64,000 bases of DNA from Adiantum capillus-veneris (GCA_014529385.2 CM043967.1:87657278-87721277), one strand, 5' to 3'; positions 40,171 to 53,984 are shown, counted from the stretch's first letter. Program-made: numbers and translations. Notes: generated by a model from the letters alone, not told the origin.

Positions 40171-42004
40171 CCTTAAGCTTTGGGAGGATGTTTCAAGATT
40201 CTCCTTAATTCACCTCCTTCCCAAAATTGGGAGGACCTATTTGAGCTTTATTTCTTTTGAACAAGAGATTGAAATTTTGAATAATAGTTTATCTTAAGCT
40301 ACACTAAGAAAAATGAAAAAAAAAACTTTACTTTTGATTCAAACCCTAATGCCAGTTGAGCATTCATTGGTGTCACAAATTTTTTTTTATATCATAGCAA
40401 GACTATAAAAATTTTCATTAAGAAAAATGACATCTTAGTTTATCTACCCTAATTAGAAAAGATTATACACTAAAGAAGCATCACTTTAAAGCTGACGCCA
40501 TGAATAGCTTGGTGAGTCCTTTTTTTTTTGCACTCACAAGTTGCTAGCTTCATGAAGCTGGATTTTCTTTCTAATGTTGAATAACGTTTTCGCTTTTTTT
40601 AAAAAAATTAATAGCCATAGTGACAAATGTGAGTAGAAAATTTATATTAACATCAAAAAAGTAAAGTAGCTTTCTTCTATCAAGAATACAATAACATATG
40701 TTATACAATTTTTTTAAATGTTACACATTCTACAAGAATCACTTAAGTATGTGGCTACAATGCTAGAATGGGGGTTTATTAACATTAGACCGGTAAAGGG
40801 ACACTTTTATGTCCTGAGACATTTTTATGTCCTCTTAAGTGGTTCATTTTCTTGAATTATTTTAAGAATTATAAAATGAAATTTTGAGTGCTCTGCATCC
40901 AAAGTTATCTCATAAGCTGAAAAAACTTGGCATTTTTTTGGGTCATCATTTCCATCGTTAGTCTTATTCTTGCGGATGGTCTTTCAACCTCAATTGTGCG
41001 AAAAAAGGTGTGCTATGTTGCCATATTTCAATGTTTTGCACATATACAACCCTAAAGGTCTTCTGGGTGAGGTTTAGATTGCTTCTTCACTAGCTTTATT
41101 GGTTCTCAATCTAATTTCATGCTTTTAAGACAAAGAAAAGATCCACAATGAAAGTTACGATCTATTTATGAAAATTTATTGATGCTATTTTTTGGGCAAA
41201 ATATGTCATTGCACAAAATTTTTTAGACATTTTAACAAAATCCAAAGGAAATTTTGATTGTTTAGGTGGATTCCAGAACATATAACCCTTCTTGGGACAA
41301 CTAATATCCCATAATGATAACAATACAATCATGGTCTAGTTTTTTGGCTCAACTTGAAAGTGTTATTTTGAGTTGGAAAAAATCACCTTCTTTACACTTC
41401 TATTTTGATGGAAAATCATATTAATTGTGTACCTTATATCAATGTTTAATCGTACCTTTTATGTATCCTTTTGTAGTGGAGTTTTTTAATGGATTGTCAA
41501 GTTTACATGTGAAAACCAGTTTGTTTATATGTTCTATTTTAGTGCCCACCATTATTAGAGGTGGGAGATTTTTTTACTTTTGGCATTGTGAATGGTTATC
41601 TTTGAATGTAAAAACCCAAAGAAATCTATGAAAAGATACAAGTGGCAATAATAAGTATGTCTATATAAAGTTCGATGATAGGTCAAGAGAATGAAAAACA
41701 ACGTAAAGAGCCATGAAAGACTACCAAAGATAAGACCCATCATCAGAGGGGATGAGAGTTATGGGAAATGAGTATGAATGAGTGCTTACAATCACTTGTG
41801 ATTTGTTTGTATCTTAATATAAAATTTTATTATTTATTATACACACATAATCACAAATGGCTTATATGTTACAGAGGGTCCCACTTAAACAACAAATTGA
41901 AAGGTTCACATTGGCATTTATAAAACAAAACAAAATAAAAAGAAAATAAAATAAATAAACAGGCTCATTGTCAAAGTAAAACACACAAAAAGTTTGATGT
42001 TTTC
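40171..42004. other. AT-rich spacer
   Basis: Low-GC sequence with no recognised gene or repeat family on either strand. Confidence 0.5.
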
Positions 42005-42330
42005 ACAGGAAAAGGTAGGTCTAATAGGCATAAGATATAATAAAATTGAAAAAATTGGTAGTTCTCACATTTTATGAAAATTTTATATGTAATAAAAACA
42101 ATAAAGAGGTCCATTGCCCAATTTTAAAAAAACTTTTCCTATGAAAAGGTAGGTCTAATAAGCATAGGATATAATAAAATTAAAAAGATTGGTAATTCTC
42201 ACATTTTTTGTGAAACTTTCGTATGTAATAAAACTAATAAAAAGATACATTAAAAATTTAAACAAAGAATATTTTGAAGTTTTTTTATAAGAAAAAAAAC
42301 ATTTAATAAGCATAAAAAATAATAAAACAA
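42005..42330. repeat. 134-bp degenerate tandem repeat
   Basis: GAAAAGGTAGGTCTAATA...GATATAATAAAATT...GGTA(G/A)TTCTCACATTTT starts at about 42009 and again at 42143. A more diverged third unit begins near 42286 (TTAATAAGCATAAAAAATAA). Confidence 0.65.
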
Positions 42331-42399
42331 TTTAGTGAGATGAAATTTTTTGAAGTCCTTAAATGAAAGGACCCCTTTATCAATTCCTCACATCATGGG

Positions 42400-42986
42400 A
42401 TCAAATTCGCTCTTCTTTGGGGGGGACGTACCTACAAGGTGAAGGTGCAAGCTAGAGATATTGGTCCCGATAGATGTCCACAATGCAAAATGGCTATTGT
42501 GGGACATCCCTCACCTTTTCAAGGAGTGCTCGTAAGTGGCTTGGCAGGAAAGATTTGTAAATGGGTTCAAAAGACCTAGAAGATAGGGTTCTTCAAGAAC
42601 GACCTCTGCCTATGCATGATTTTTCTAAAGAGCCAAGCGCTACTTATCAGAACGTAAATTGTCAGATCCTTCTACTTCAAACACGTGTGGAAGGCAAGGA
42701 ACTGTCGGCTATTTGAGAACGCCCTCGAAATAGCTAGGTTCAATGAAATTGTTCAAGAAAGCAGGGAAGCGCTTGTCGCCATAGAGAAAAGTATGAACTT
42801 TGATGAGTGAATAGGGCAATTGATGCTGTGATTTTTGGGTCATTGCTCAAGTGGTAGACATCTATTTTGTTATCTTCATCACCTCAAGGCTAGGCTTGAG
42901 CTTGAGGCGGATTTGTAAATTCTTTGCTTTGCTTATTAATACAATCCACTCACAAATTGTGAGTTTTGCAAAAGAAAAAAAAAAGA
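42400..42986 (+). mobile_element. LINE, copy 2 (3' end with poly-A)
   Basis: Frame with stops reading DIGPDRCPQCKMA, GLAGKICKWVQ, KIGFFKNDLC, HVWKARNCRLFENALEIARF. This aligns directly with copy 1 (GLAGKICKWVQ, KIRFFKTDLF, NVWKTKNRRVFERGSEVARF). Ends in ACTCACAAATTGTGAGTTTTG and an A-rich tail at 42971-42985. Opposite orientation to copy 1, so it is an independent insertion of the same family. Confidence 0.8.
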
Positions 42987-43004
42987 CCCTTATGGAGGTA
43001 GGGT

Positions 43005-43243
43005 ACGATGATTTTTTGGGGTTCCATTAAGGTATTTTTTCATATGCCCACTTCGCGATGGAAACCCGAAGAGTAATGGGGTGTGATCTCAAGAGATGTG
43101 GCAAGCAGCAAAGAACTCGGGGCACGATGATTTTTTGGGGTTCCATTAAGGTATTTTTTCATATGCCCACTTCGCGATGGAAACCCGAAGAGTAATGGGG
43201 TGTGATCTCAAGAGATGTGGCAAGCAACAAAGAACTTGGGGCA
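43005..43243. repeat. 119-bp tandem duplication
   Basis: ACGATGATTTTTTGGGGTTCC to the GGGGC end occurs at 43005-43123 and again at 43124-43243 with about three changes, so the duplication is recent. Confidence 0.85.
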
Positions 43244-45410
43244 GGAGGGAGGAGCCAGGCAGGAGAAGATCATGGGAAAAGGAAAACATGGCCAAATGGC
43301 AAGCAATGCCAAGCGAGGTGAGGGGTGATACAAGTAGCTCGTAGGTGCTAGGTGGTAGTGCAAGGGAGGAGCAATCCAAGAAACTTTTTATATATTTTTT
43401 GCATGGCTACCTCTCCATACAACCTTCCGTGGCGGAATGGCCTAGAGTAGAATGCTTTCTATGTCCTGCAAAGAGGTACCGACACTAATTTTACTAATAG
43501 AGTAGAATCAATGAAGATTCATCATAATGGAATGTAAGAAAGTACTAAGGACAATATAGACTATTTGTATAAATATCTGTAAAATCATCTTGTCCATTAT
43601 TTTGAAGCTAAATCGTCATCTTGCCATTTGTCTTGGCTATTTTAAGGTTGTCAATTTTTTTATTGGTGACAAGTAGTAAGAATCACACTGTAAACTTTCT
43701 ATTTACAGGCATTACTAGTATGTTTGAGCTCTCTCCTGATTACTTAATTATTTAGTAGTACTACTTTGAAATTTTTGAGTACTACTTTATTGATTTTACT
43801 TACCAAGTTTGTCAAGGCTGAGCCTTTTTGTGTTTTTCATGGCTATATCTAAACCTAATAACTAGTATTATAAACTCGAGGCATTTACTCTATGTAAAAC
43901 TATCAAATAAACGTGCATTCAAATGATACCCCTCTGTAAGTAAGAAAATTTGAAAATAAAAATATCCTTCTATTGAACTTCTATGATAGGTACATATATT
44001 ATAAGTGGCCCCTTGAAGTTGTAATTCACAGTGTTCGTAAAAAATCAATTTCACAAACATACAAAATTCCCTTTAGAATAGATTTAAAAAGAAAATTTTT
44101 CAAGGCATTTTTTGCAATGTAACTCTATTTTCTTAAATTTTCAAGCAGACGTTTTCCTTTTGCCCCCTTCCTTCAATTGGTTGATTTGGTTTTTCAATCG
44201 GCTCGAGGCTAAGCTTAGGCATACTTTTTTAGAACACTGGCAACTTGTGAAAGAGAAGACATTTTAAAATCACCACTTTGATTTGAAATTGTAGTTTTTT
44301 ATGGTTATTACAAGGGGTCATTTTGAACATATCAACGTCAATGATTATTATAGACATTAATGAGACAAAATCGTGGGCATGCACACATAATGAGATCCAT
44401 TGGACCGGAAACCAAAGTTGATTGATTTTCTTTGGTAGTAATAAATACATTTGTTCCCTTTGTCTAAAAAATGATATAAAGTTAGGCATGTATTGTGAAG
44501 GGGGTTGTTTATTGATTAAAAAATCCCAAAATGTATTGCTAAAAGTTGTCTATAGTATATTAAGCATAAAAAAATAGTTAAAACCCCTCATCCTTGCACA
44601 TTACCTACATTGAACGACTTTCGAGTCCCTTGGTATATTAGCATGTATGCAAGAATATTCCTTAAAAAATATACAAGAATACTCTTGCCAAAAAAAATTG
44701 GCATGGTAAAATGCAACATTTAATTTGTTATACCCAATATTCTTTCAAATCTATTATGAAGTGCTTATTCCTAAATAGCTAATTTGTTTTGTTCTTTTGA
44801 CTAGTTGTGTGTTTCAGGGATCGTGTCCAATGCACCCTTCATACTCAATTTAGGTTACGACATGTATGTGAATGGATCAATTAAAAGCGTTACTACATGC
44901 AATGTGTTTCTTCGTGGAAAGCAAGGATAGGGAAGTGAATGATCATTTGCCACCATTGATCACCTCTGACAAGTGAGGGGGATTTATAAGCATCCCCTAC
45001 GCAATATAAAACACACAAGCTGATAGGGGAGTCACCTTGTCATATAAGAAAAACCGTCTGCAAAACAGAGATATAATCGCAATGAGCATGAACCTCCATC
45101 GGGCATACCTAACCAATAATAAGCCATCCCATTTGGCAAAAAATAGAACCAAGCGGAGACATCAGAAATATGTTTTTATGGTGAGCCTTGCCCCATCATT
45201 ACTATAGGATCGTTGCCACCAAGAACCGAGGCCTACTAGGCCTACCAATCATGCACCTACAAAACCGCGAAGAGGAAAAATCTATGCCCCATCAAAAGGT
45301 TTTGCCAAGTGGAAACATACCGGGAACTGGCAACCAACACCCGAGGCCAAAAGAGACCACAAAACCATCAAATAGGTGCCTGTGTAAACTAGAATTGATG
45401 GTTTCAAGAA
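43244..45410. other. AT-rich spacer
   Basis: No recognised gene or repeat; only short frames. Confidence 0.5.
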
Positions 45411-45411
45411 A

Positions 45412-45545
45412 AATTTTCTTCTTTCTTGCCTTGACTGGTTTTACAAGATTTCACCGACTCACCCACACCCACATATCTCAAGGGTTAGGGTTGAACCATA
45501 TTGAGTGAGTTTAAAGCCCTCACCTTTACCACTAGGCCAACGTCC
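45412..45545 (-). mobile_element. tRNA-derived SINE
   Basis: On the minus strand GTTGGCCTAGTGGTAAAGG starts with a pol III A box (TGGCCTAGTGG, complement of 45529-45539), and GGTTCAACCC (complement of 45488-45497) is a good B box 31 bases downstream. The body (GAGATATGTGGGTGTGGGTGA) and a T/A-rich end follow on the left. It lacks the full cloverleaf of a real tRNA, so a SINE head is the better reading. Confidence 0.6.
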
Positions 45546-48500
45546 TTTCCATGGTTTCAAAGTTTATATAAGAATTTAATATTGTCTTTTTGACCGTTTC
45601 AAAAAAAAGTTAATGTAAACCTTAGTGGACTCAAATGAAGCAACTATTATAAGGGAATGGGTGTAAAATCCTTTTGTTTGTCACAAAGGATTTGAAAGAT
45701 TGTAGAATCAATAGAAAACCTCACTCGTTCAAAAGACTTATCCAGAATTTTTCTTAAGGACCTTGAATGTTACTTTTCTTATGAAATTTACTAATGTAAG
45801 TAGTCGAAGATAAGGTTTTGAAGATCATTTCCTTAACCAAAGTGGGATTGAGCTTAGTAGATTGTACCGCGATGAATAAAATTCTTTTCATTCAGCTAAT
45901 TTTTAAAGTAAATTATTTTTATTGTGTGTACATGTGATTTAGTTTGTGTGGGCATTAATTAAGGTACTTTTTTAAGGATTACTCATGAGAATATCCCTAA
46001 AACTATTAGTGACAGAGAGAAAGATCGTGTAGAAGCTTGGCCACAAAGTGAAATTTAGCAATAGGATGGATATGTTGTGTGTTTTTGGTATGTAATGTTG
46101 CATGAATTTGTATTTTAGTCCCATATAGCTCAAAGGTTTTCCTCATTGTATATGCACATGTGTATGTGCATATACAAGGTTTTCTTCCTTGTATATGTGC
46201 ATATGTGGATTGAGTAGTTAAAGGAAGTACTTGTGTGTGTGTGTGTCTCCGTATGGAAAAATTGTGGAAGTACACTTACTTGAATGTGTATACATTTTAG
46301 TAGTTTGTAAGCTTTGATTAGGTCTCGTTAAAAGGTATGGATGGTGCTCAAGGTCCACCATATTGCGGAACAAGGTGTGTTCATAAAAGAGAAGGTTTGT
46401 ACGGCAGATCACCTAATACAAATCCTTGTCAATTGTCGAGTAGTCATGGTAAGACTCTTAAATCGTGGTCTCTTTTTGCAAAAAAAATGATATCTTGGCT
46501 TCTATTGTTTGTATAAATGTACCAAGTAAGTGGGTTCAATTTTGGTTGTGGGCTTTATTTAGTAGAATCTTGCGAGTTGCTCCCATGGTATGGTTTGAGA
46601 GGAAAAGAGAGTCTTGGATACATGGAGGAGAGAGAGGGCCAGAGGGGGGAGATTTTTTATGGACATAGGGTGGGGGACACATGGAGAAAGGAGGGGAAGA
46701 TAGAGAGAGGGAGAGATTTTATACTATAAAAGCCCATGAAGGTTGTGGGGCTCATCATGCATCTGGCATGCAGTCGTGCTCCATCTCCCTCAATGTGTCC
46801 TTTGTGGCCATGTGCCTATAGTGTATCCTTGTGCGCTTGCTTGGTCTCCCTTTGCATGCCCTTTGCAGTCTTGAACCCTCTCTGCAATGTTGCACCATGA
46901 TGCGCTTCATTGTGCTGCCATGGCTTGATACACATGAATGGGTATATGCAAGATCAGGTGTACCCAGTTTTGGTAGTTTATGCAGCTTTAGACTACAAAA
47001 AAGCAAGCTTTTTATGCAAATATTATTGCATGACACCCTAGCTATACTCATTTCTAAGAGCCAATAATTGGTGGCCACATAAAATGCATAAGTACTAACA
47101 TACCAAAAAGGCCCGATTTCTAAACAAACTAAAGAGAATAGTACTTTTTGTGTGTAAGGAATCTCTTGGTTTGACCTCTCAAGCCCTGCCATAGCATTGT
47201 GATCTTAACATGGATTCTTATATTAGTTTCTTATCACTTACTTAATTTTGAAATAAACTTGCGCATGAATCAAATTATCAGTAATTATCTTTGTGAAAAA
47301 TTTCAGCAATTTTTACATCACTATTTCTACACAAGATATCTATAGATGCAAGGTTAATTTCTCAAGATGCTACGGACATTTGATAGATTTAGTTATGCGA
47401 AATGTGTTGAAATTAAAACATTCATACTTTAACGGTTGAATTTTGACAGAACTTTCTTGAAAAATTTATATATAATAACAATAAATGAAATTCAACTCTT
47501 CTAAAACCTATAATAAATTAATTAATTATTATTTTCTCATGGATTTGATATATATAATAGTTTGTGGTACAAGGAGTCCATAAAAAAATTATTGTGTAGA
47601 GCTAGGCTTCATAAGCTTATCTTTTATCCATTTTACTTATGTGCAACCTTTGGATTATCCTTAGTGTACATCTTACGTTCAAAACTTTATCAAAGATTAA
47701 AAAATTGACATAGCATCTTAGTCCTAGTTGGCCATGCTAGCATACAAGGTGTAGACAAATGTGTTGAACACCATGAGTGTCACACTTTCTACCTATCTGC
47801 CAAAATTGGGTACACCTGATCCACATCGTCATGGCAATGGCTTGATGGCCACTATGGCTCCCTTGGGTGGCTATGCAATGGCAAGCCCATGCAATGGTTA
47901 CCAAGAGAGCAGGCGGCAGCCTAATCTTTTTACATCCACATTTTCTCATGATGCAATGATGTTTATTCATAGAAAATAAGGCATCTCTGCTTGGTGTCGC
48001 TTTTCTAGCCACTTAAGTTGTACATCAAAATTTTGGGCAAACTAAAATTACAATGTTCTAACATGAAAATATAACTCTAATGAAAAGTGGAATAAGACAA
48101 TTAAGAGGATTCCAATCCAAACCTTTGCAATAATCTTGAATTTAAGCAATCATATGCTTAATTTTGAGAATAATGGAAAGTTCTAACATGCAATTCCAAA
48201 TGTAGAATAAAAGGTGCTTTATTTGTATTAAGAGAATTGAGAGGTTCCAATCCAAATGTCTGCATGGTTCTTCAACCTCTAGTACTTGCTAATTTATCAC
48301 TTAAGCAATCACATGCTCAAATTATTTGAGTCTCGAGGGGGGATTCACTATATAAAGATCTTGTATAGCACATGCATTCAAGAGATATTTATAAAACCCC
48401 ATATTCTACATTTTTTGAGGTATATGAAGATACTTTATGTACCACTTTTTTCAATAAAAAGACCCCTTATGTACCAAATTTTTCACTTTTTCAATTTCAA

Positions 48501-48585
48501 ACACCCTTTTGTTTGTATATTTTCTTTAAGTTCATAAGAGAAAGTAACCCCTTTTGTTAAACTCACTTGCCATCCTACATATTTT
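45546..48585. other. Spacer with a few short repeats
   Basis: No recognised gene. (GT)n at 46231-46246. GATCAGGTGTACCCAGTTTTGG at 46952-46973 recurs inverted at 47801-47822 with one mismatch. Frames up to 145 codons on the minus strand at 46755-47192 are not from a family I recognise. Confidence 0.45.
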
Positions 48586-48588
48586 TTA

Positions 48589-48820
48589 GTGAACAATCAA
48601 GCTTTGAATGAGTTTTCACCGTCTCTTTTGAGCATCACTTTGAGACTCCTCTGCCACAGAGATCCTTATCAACATGTAAGGGGGGACAAACTCTCTACAG
48701 TGAACACTCAAGCTTTGAATGGGTTTTCACCATCTCTTTTGAGCATCACTTTGAGACTCCTATGCCACAGAGATCCTTATCAACATGTAAGGGGGGACAA
48801 ACTCTCTGCAGTTTAGCATA
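48589..48820. repeat. 111-bp tandem duplication
   Basis: TGAACA(A/C)TCAAGCTTTGAATG to the CTCTCT(A/G)CAG end at 48590-48700 and again at 48701-48811, about five changes. Because 111 is a multiple of three the plus-strand frame stays open through both, which explains the 75-codon ORF here without a gene. Confidence 0.8.
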
Positions 48821-49471
48821 TATGACAACGTAGGACAGTTGTACCAAGATTTGGATAAATACTTTACCTTGTGAGAAGACTAAAGCATTTTACAAATATA
48901 GTAACGAGATTTCCATGAGAGTTGTGAATTATGGATGCATACATACTTGCTCCTTTCTCTATTCTTTAGAGATTCCACCTCAGCTCTAATTGAAGCATGT
49001 GTAAATCCCTCAGAATTCCGCATGCGGGCGCCAACAGCCGATCTCACTACCTCGCCTTGACAAAGAGCATTGTGGCATGAGTCACTCCGTTGCGGAACAT
49101 TCCCTGCATCCGTATCGAGGGCCTTGCTTTAAAAAAAAGCAATCGTGTCTCGCTCGCCCACTTTTTTCCATGTGGTGGCTTTGCCTCAATGTCTGCTTTC
49201 GATGCTCCCTGGTTTGCCACCTGGTGTCCCTCCCATGCATGCCACTTGCCGCCCTTCGACTTTTCCTTTCAATCCCCAACTCCACAACGGATCTGCCTTG
49301 ATTCCTATTAATTACCATGCTTCCCAAAATCGTAACTACATATTGTATGCAAGAAGACCTAAACTACAAATTTCAAAACCTGGTCTTATCACAATCTTGA
49401 TATCTTGCTTTTAAAGGGCATTAGAGGGTTTCTTTAAGCCATACACACACAAAGTCAGTATAAGAAGCTTG

Positions 49472-49672
49472 TAATGTGCACGCTTATGCATGTGCCTCCA
49501 TGTGTGTGTTTGTGTCCCTTTTAGCTTTAATGTGCACGCTTATGCATGTGCTTCCATGTGTGTGTTTGTGTCCCTTTTAGCTTTGAGAGATTTTTGGCAT
49601 AAGAAAACATGCCAAAAATGTAACTTGTGTCCCTTTTAGATTTGAGAGATTTTTGGCATGAGAAAACATGCC
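49472..49672. repeat. Two overlapping short tandem duplications
   Basis: A 56-bp unit (TAATGTGCACGCTTATGCATG ... CCCTTTTAGCTT) at 49472 and 49528, overlapping a roughly 59-bp unit (TGTGTCCCTTTTAG(C/A)TTTGAG ... AAACATGCC) at 49567 and 49626. Confidence 0.75.
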
Positions 49673-50409
49673 TTGAAAGGAGAAGAGAGAAAGAAGTACA
49701 AATATTTGAGTAGTTATTGAATGAGCCTCTTCGTTGAATGCCCTCATGTGACATTCTTTCACCTTGTTTAAAAGATGCATAGGTTCTAAGTCTTTCTTGC
49801 AATCTTCAAAATATTCCACATAATGCAAACAACATAAGGCCAGTGAAGGGATAGATAGTCACACTGATTGGAATAGCATGCAAGAGCTAAGAAATAGAGG
49901 AACGTTCTAACTTGCAAGGGGAAGAGCAAGATAGAGCGATTGAAAATCGTAAAGTTTTTGGAGAAAAGTAGCATTTAATTAAGCACGGGACAATAATAAT
50001 AATAATAATACATTCATGATATGTTGGTATGCATGCAGTGTTCGGGAAAATTAATTTTCTCAAAGATTAAAAAAAAAAAATCTTGAATTTGCCAAAAGGT
50101 TTATTTTTTGTGTTTTTACACTATTTTTCTCTATTTTGGGGCGTACTTTCTCCTTTTCCCCTTGCCCTCAACCGGCATTTTTGAAATTGAAAACGGCACG
50201 ATATTAAGCTGGGACACATTTTTCATGAACAGTGGTATGCATGTCAAAAGCTTGTTGGTTAAGCTCGGGACAATAATAATAATTAAGAAAAGTAGCATTT
50301 AATTAAGCTCAAGACAATAGTAATAATAATAATAATACATTGATGATATGTTGGTATGCAGGCCAAAACATGTTTGGCAGCTCACTAGTTTTATTTTGAG
50401 TGTTGAAGA
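49673..50409. other. AT-rich spacer
   Basis: (AAT)n-like runs near 49989-50009 and 50310-50336, each within copies of a short segment (AATTAAGC(A/T)CGGGACAATAATAAT and ATGATATGTTGGTATGCA) that repeats around 49976-50040 and 50260-50360. No gene. Confidence 0.5.
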
Positions 50410-50870
50410 CCTATTATCATGCCATCACCCCTCACCAACACGGCTTTATCAAAGGTGGGTCAATATATGAAAATGTTCTAGCAGCTATGGTCGGCATTGA
50501 GTATGAAAACTTCACTAAATCAAGAATGTATCCTTTTGCATCTTGACCTTGACAAATCATATGACCGATCGAATCACTTGGTCCTTCATAGAGGACGTCA
50601 TGATATCGCTAGGTCTAGGACCTCGATTGCATCTGATAGTGCACACCCTAGTAGCAGGTAGTAGAGCTTTTGTTTAATAACAATATTGTGGGCTTCTTTA
50701 AAGTAAGAAGACCAATCAAACACACTTTTCCTCTTGCCCCATTGTTTTTCGCAATCGATTCTCGTCCTCTAGTAACTTTATTTTTTAACATTCGTTCCTT
50801 GAATTACTATTCCAAGCTAATTGTTTTAAGAGGACCAACGGTGCGATTTTTAAAAAAAATATAAGAGTAA
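50410..50870 (+). pseudogene. LINE reverse-transcriptase fragment
   Basis: Despite frameshifts the plus strand reads HQHGFIKGGSIYENVLAAM and LLHLDLDKSYDR, the RT block with the G-F-x-x-G-R/G-S-I and L-D-L-x-K-A-Y-D-R motifs, then FIEDVMISLGLGPR and FKVRRPIKHTFPLAPLFFAI, the RT R-Q-G-x-P-L-S-P-x-L-F motif in altered form. It is an old non-LTR element piece; its relation to the other two LINEs cannot be tested because they lack this part. Confidence 0.65.
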
Positions 50871-51639
50871 TAATCACTCATCATCGGGTTAAAAAATCAA
50901 CGCTTTTTTAGCTTTCGAGTCTAATATTATTGAATTTTGAGTTCAAATCATAATATTGAAGGTAATTATATGCACAATAAATTGATGCTTATTTACAAGA
51001 TAATAGTCGGTTGAGGTTTACTAAGAGCTTTGCATAGAGTGTCCAACCATCTGATTGTATCAACTTCTGGATTCCTATGGGGGAACCTCATTTTGACCAT
51101 ACCCACGTGGAGTAGCCTATCAAGCGGCCACCTTCTATACTCTTTATAATGTAGCTGAAAATTTTAAACGAAGGAGAGACCCTCAATGTGTCATTCATTG
51201 CTTCACTTAAAAGAAAACCTCTCTAAAATACAAAAGGGAGAGTAACATTGTAAGAACCTTTTCAGCTTTTGTCAGAATGTGAAATCATTTGTCAGAATGT
51301 AAAATCAAAAGAGTTTTTTTTTTTTAGTAGTAAAAAGTGCTTACATAGAAAGTCAAATGCTTTATCTTCTACAAAGAATAAATGTATTGGTTAAAATGCA
51401 CATAACAAAAAGGAGATAAATTTAGTGGATATTTTATTATTTAATGAGAATTTAATTTTTGAAGATATATTTGATCTTTTTTTTAAGAATTTTTTTTAAA
51501 GACCAATATTGACATACATATTTTTTAGTTTTTATTTCTTTAAAGAGATTGAAAAAAAAAACTCGTGTGGTGTCGACTTGGGATAGTTTCACTTTGAGAA
51601 AATACATACAAATAAAGAATTAGTTATCCATGTTATTGA

Positions 51640-51644
51640 CCATG

Positions 51645-51711
<67 letters not shown>

Positions 51712-51738
51712 CATTGCATGTGTGTACATGCACGTGCA

Positions 51739-51781
<43 letters not shown>

Positions 51782-52533
51782 CATTTCTAGCTCATAGGGA
51801 TCCGTCTCACCAAGGACACCCTTCAAGCTCTTCCAATTTCTCGAGTGAAGGAGGGGGGGGAGTCACTTAATATTTATGCGACTATCACGTGAGTACAACA
51901 GAAAGGGTTATTTTTTTAATCTCTTACGTTTTCATACACAAAAAGATACCATAAAATCTAATTGGATTTTTTTAAATATAGACTGAATTGTTTGTCAAAA
52001 GTTCAAAGATAAGGAGTTTAAAATAGTTCTTGAATGCACGTGATACACAAAATTTATATTTAGTGATACATCAAATCAAATTTCCAAGATAATATGGTTT
52101 TCTTAGAGTAATAGTGTATTTTCAAAAGGGTAGCTAACATTTTTCACCCATAGAGAATAAATAAAATGCCCAACAAAAATCAACCCTCTCATTGGCATCC
52201 CAAATAGAGAGAGAGATTGCCCAATTAATGTACCTTTTACTAGTTCTTGGATATTTTATCGTTTTTGTTTTAAAGAGTTAAACACCAGAAGATTCTTAAA
52301 AATCAATAGATTCTCTAAATTTTGATAGGCAAAGGTGCCTATCAAAAATCAACTCTACACAAACACACACACACACATAGAGAAAAATGTTTTAGCATCA
52401 AATGAATGACACAACAAGTAGAAGGGAGAAGAGGAGAAAGAGAGAATAAAATGTTTAAGAATGTAAGAACAATTTAAAAAAGATGCTAAATTTACACAAA
52501 CACTTGAATATTTATGGAAGGGGGGGGGAGAGA

Positions 52534-52576
<43 letters not shown>

Positions 52577-52797
52577 AGAAGAAGAAGAATAATAATAACA
52601 ATAATAATCATATTTTTTTTAATCCCATAAGTGAGAATAAAGTTATTTTTGTTTTATTTTCTAGCTCTCTCTCTCTCTCACACACACACACACTCACACA
52701 AACAAACACACGTTTTGAAAAAAGAAGAATTTAAAATGTTGTAGGAGCGATCCAATGAGATCTCAAAGATCTATGAGATGGTCTCAAGTACAAGACC

Positions 52798-52849
<52 letters not shown>

Positions 52850-52883
52850 GCATTGCATGTGTGTACGTGTACGTGTACGTGCA

Positions 52884-52936
<53 letters not shown>

Positions 52937-53099
52937 CCATTCGAGCTCATAGGGCTCCATCTCACCAAGGACACCCTTCAGGCCCTATAAATTTCTCGAG
53001 GGGGTCACTTAATATTTGACTATCACGTGAGTATAACAGAAGGGATTATTTTTTTTCTCAGATTTTCACATACAAAAAGATACCATAAAATGTAATTGA

Positions 53100-53133
<34 letters not shown>

Positions 53134-53833
53134 TAAATTGTTTGTCAAAAATTCACAAATAAAGAGTTTAAAATAGTCATTGAACACATGTGATATACAA
53201 AATTTATACTTAGTGACACACCAAGTCAAATTTCCACGATAATATGGTTTTCTTAGAGTAACAGTGTATTTTCAAAAGGGTAGCTAACATTTTTCACCCA
53301 TAGAAAATAAATAAAATGCCCAATAAAAATCAACCCTCTCATTGGCACACCAAATAGGGAGAGAGATTGCACTGTTAACGTACCTTTTACCAATTCTTGG
53401 ATATTTTGTCCTTTTTTTGTTTTTAAGAGTGAAACCGTAAAAAATGGTTAAAATTCAAAATTTTCTCTAAATTTTGATAGGCAAAGGTGCCTATCAAAAA
53501 TCAACCCCCCCCCCCCCCCCCCCCCCTCACACACACACACACATAGAGAAAAATGTTTTAGTGTCGAACGAATGACACAGCAAGTAAAAGGGAGAAGAGG
53601 AGAAAGACAGAATAAAATGTTTAAGGGTGTAAGAACAATCTAAAAAAGACGCTAAAGTTACACAACAAGTCTTTAACACTTGAATATCTATGGAAAGGAG
53701 GGGGAGCAGAGAGAGAGAGAGAGAAAGAGAAGAAGAAGAAGAAGAATAATAATAAATTTTCAATCCCATAGGAACAATCCTAGAAGATATATATGGCAAC
53801 TTGGTTGAGAATAAAGTTATTTTTGTTTCATCT

Positions 53834-53905
<72 letters not shown>

Positions 53906-53984
53906 TTGAAAAACGAAGAATTTAAACTGTAGGAGCGATCCAATGAGATCTCAAAGATCTATTCGATGGTCTCAAGTTCAAGAC

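Noticed and set aside
39601-40297. 187- and 143-codon ORFs of Ser/Leu/Pro repeats
   Set aside because: Produced by C/T-rich low-complexity sequence; no domain.
45488-45539. A tRNA gene on the minus strand
   Set aside because: A and B boxes are present but no cloverleaf or anticodon arm fits; a SINE head is better.
46755-47192. 145-codon minus-strand ORF
   Set aside because: No recognised domain and a plus-strand ORF overlaps; kept only as spacer.
48589-48816. 75-codon ORF with an internal 37-residue repeat
   Set aside because: Explained by a 111-bp tandem duplication whose length is a multiple of three.
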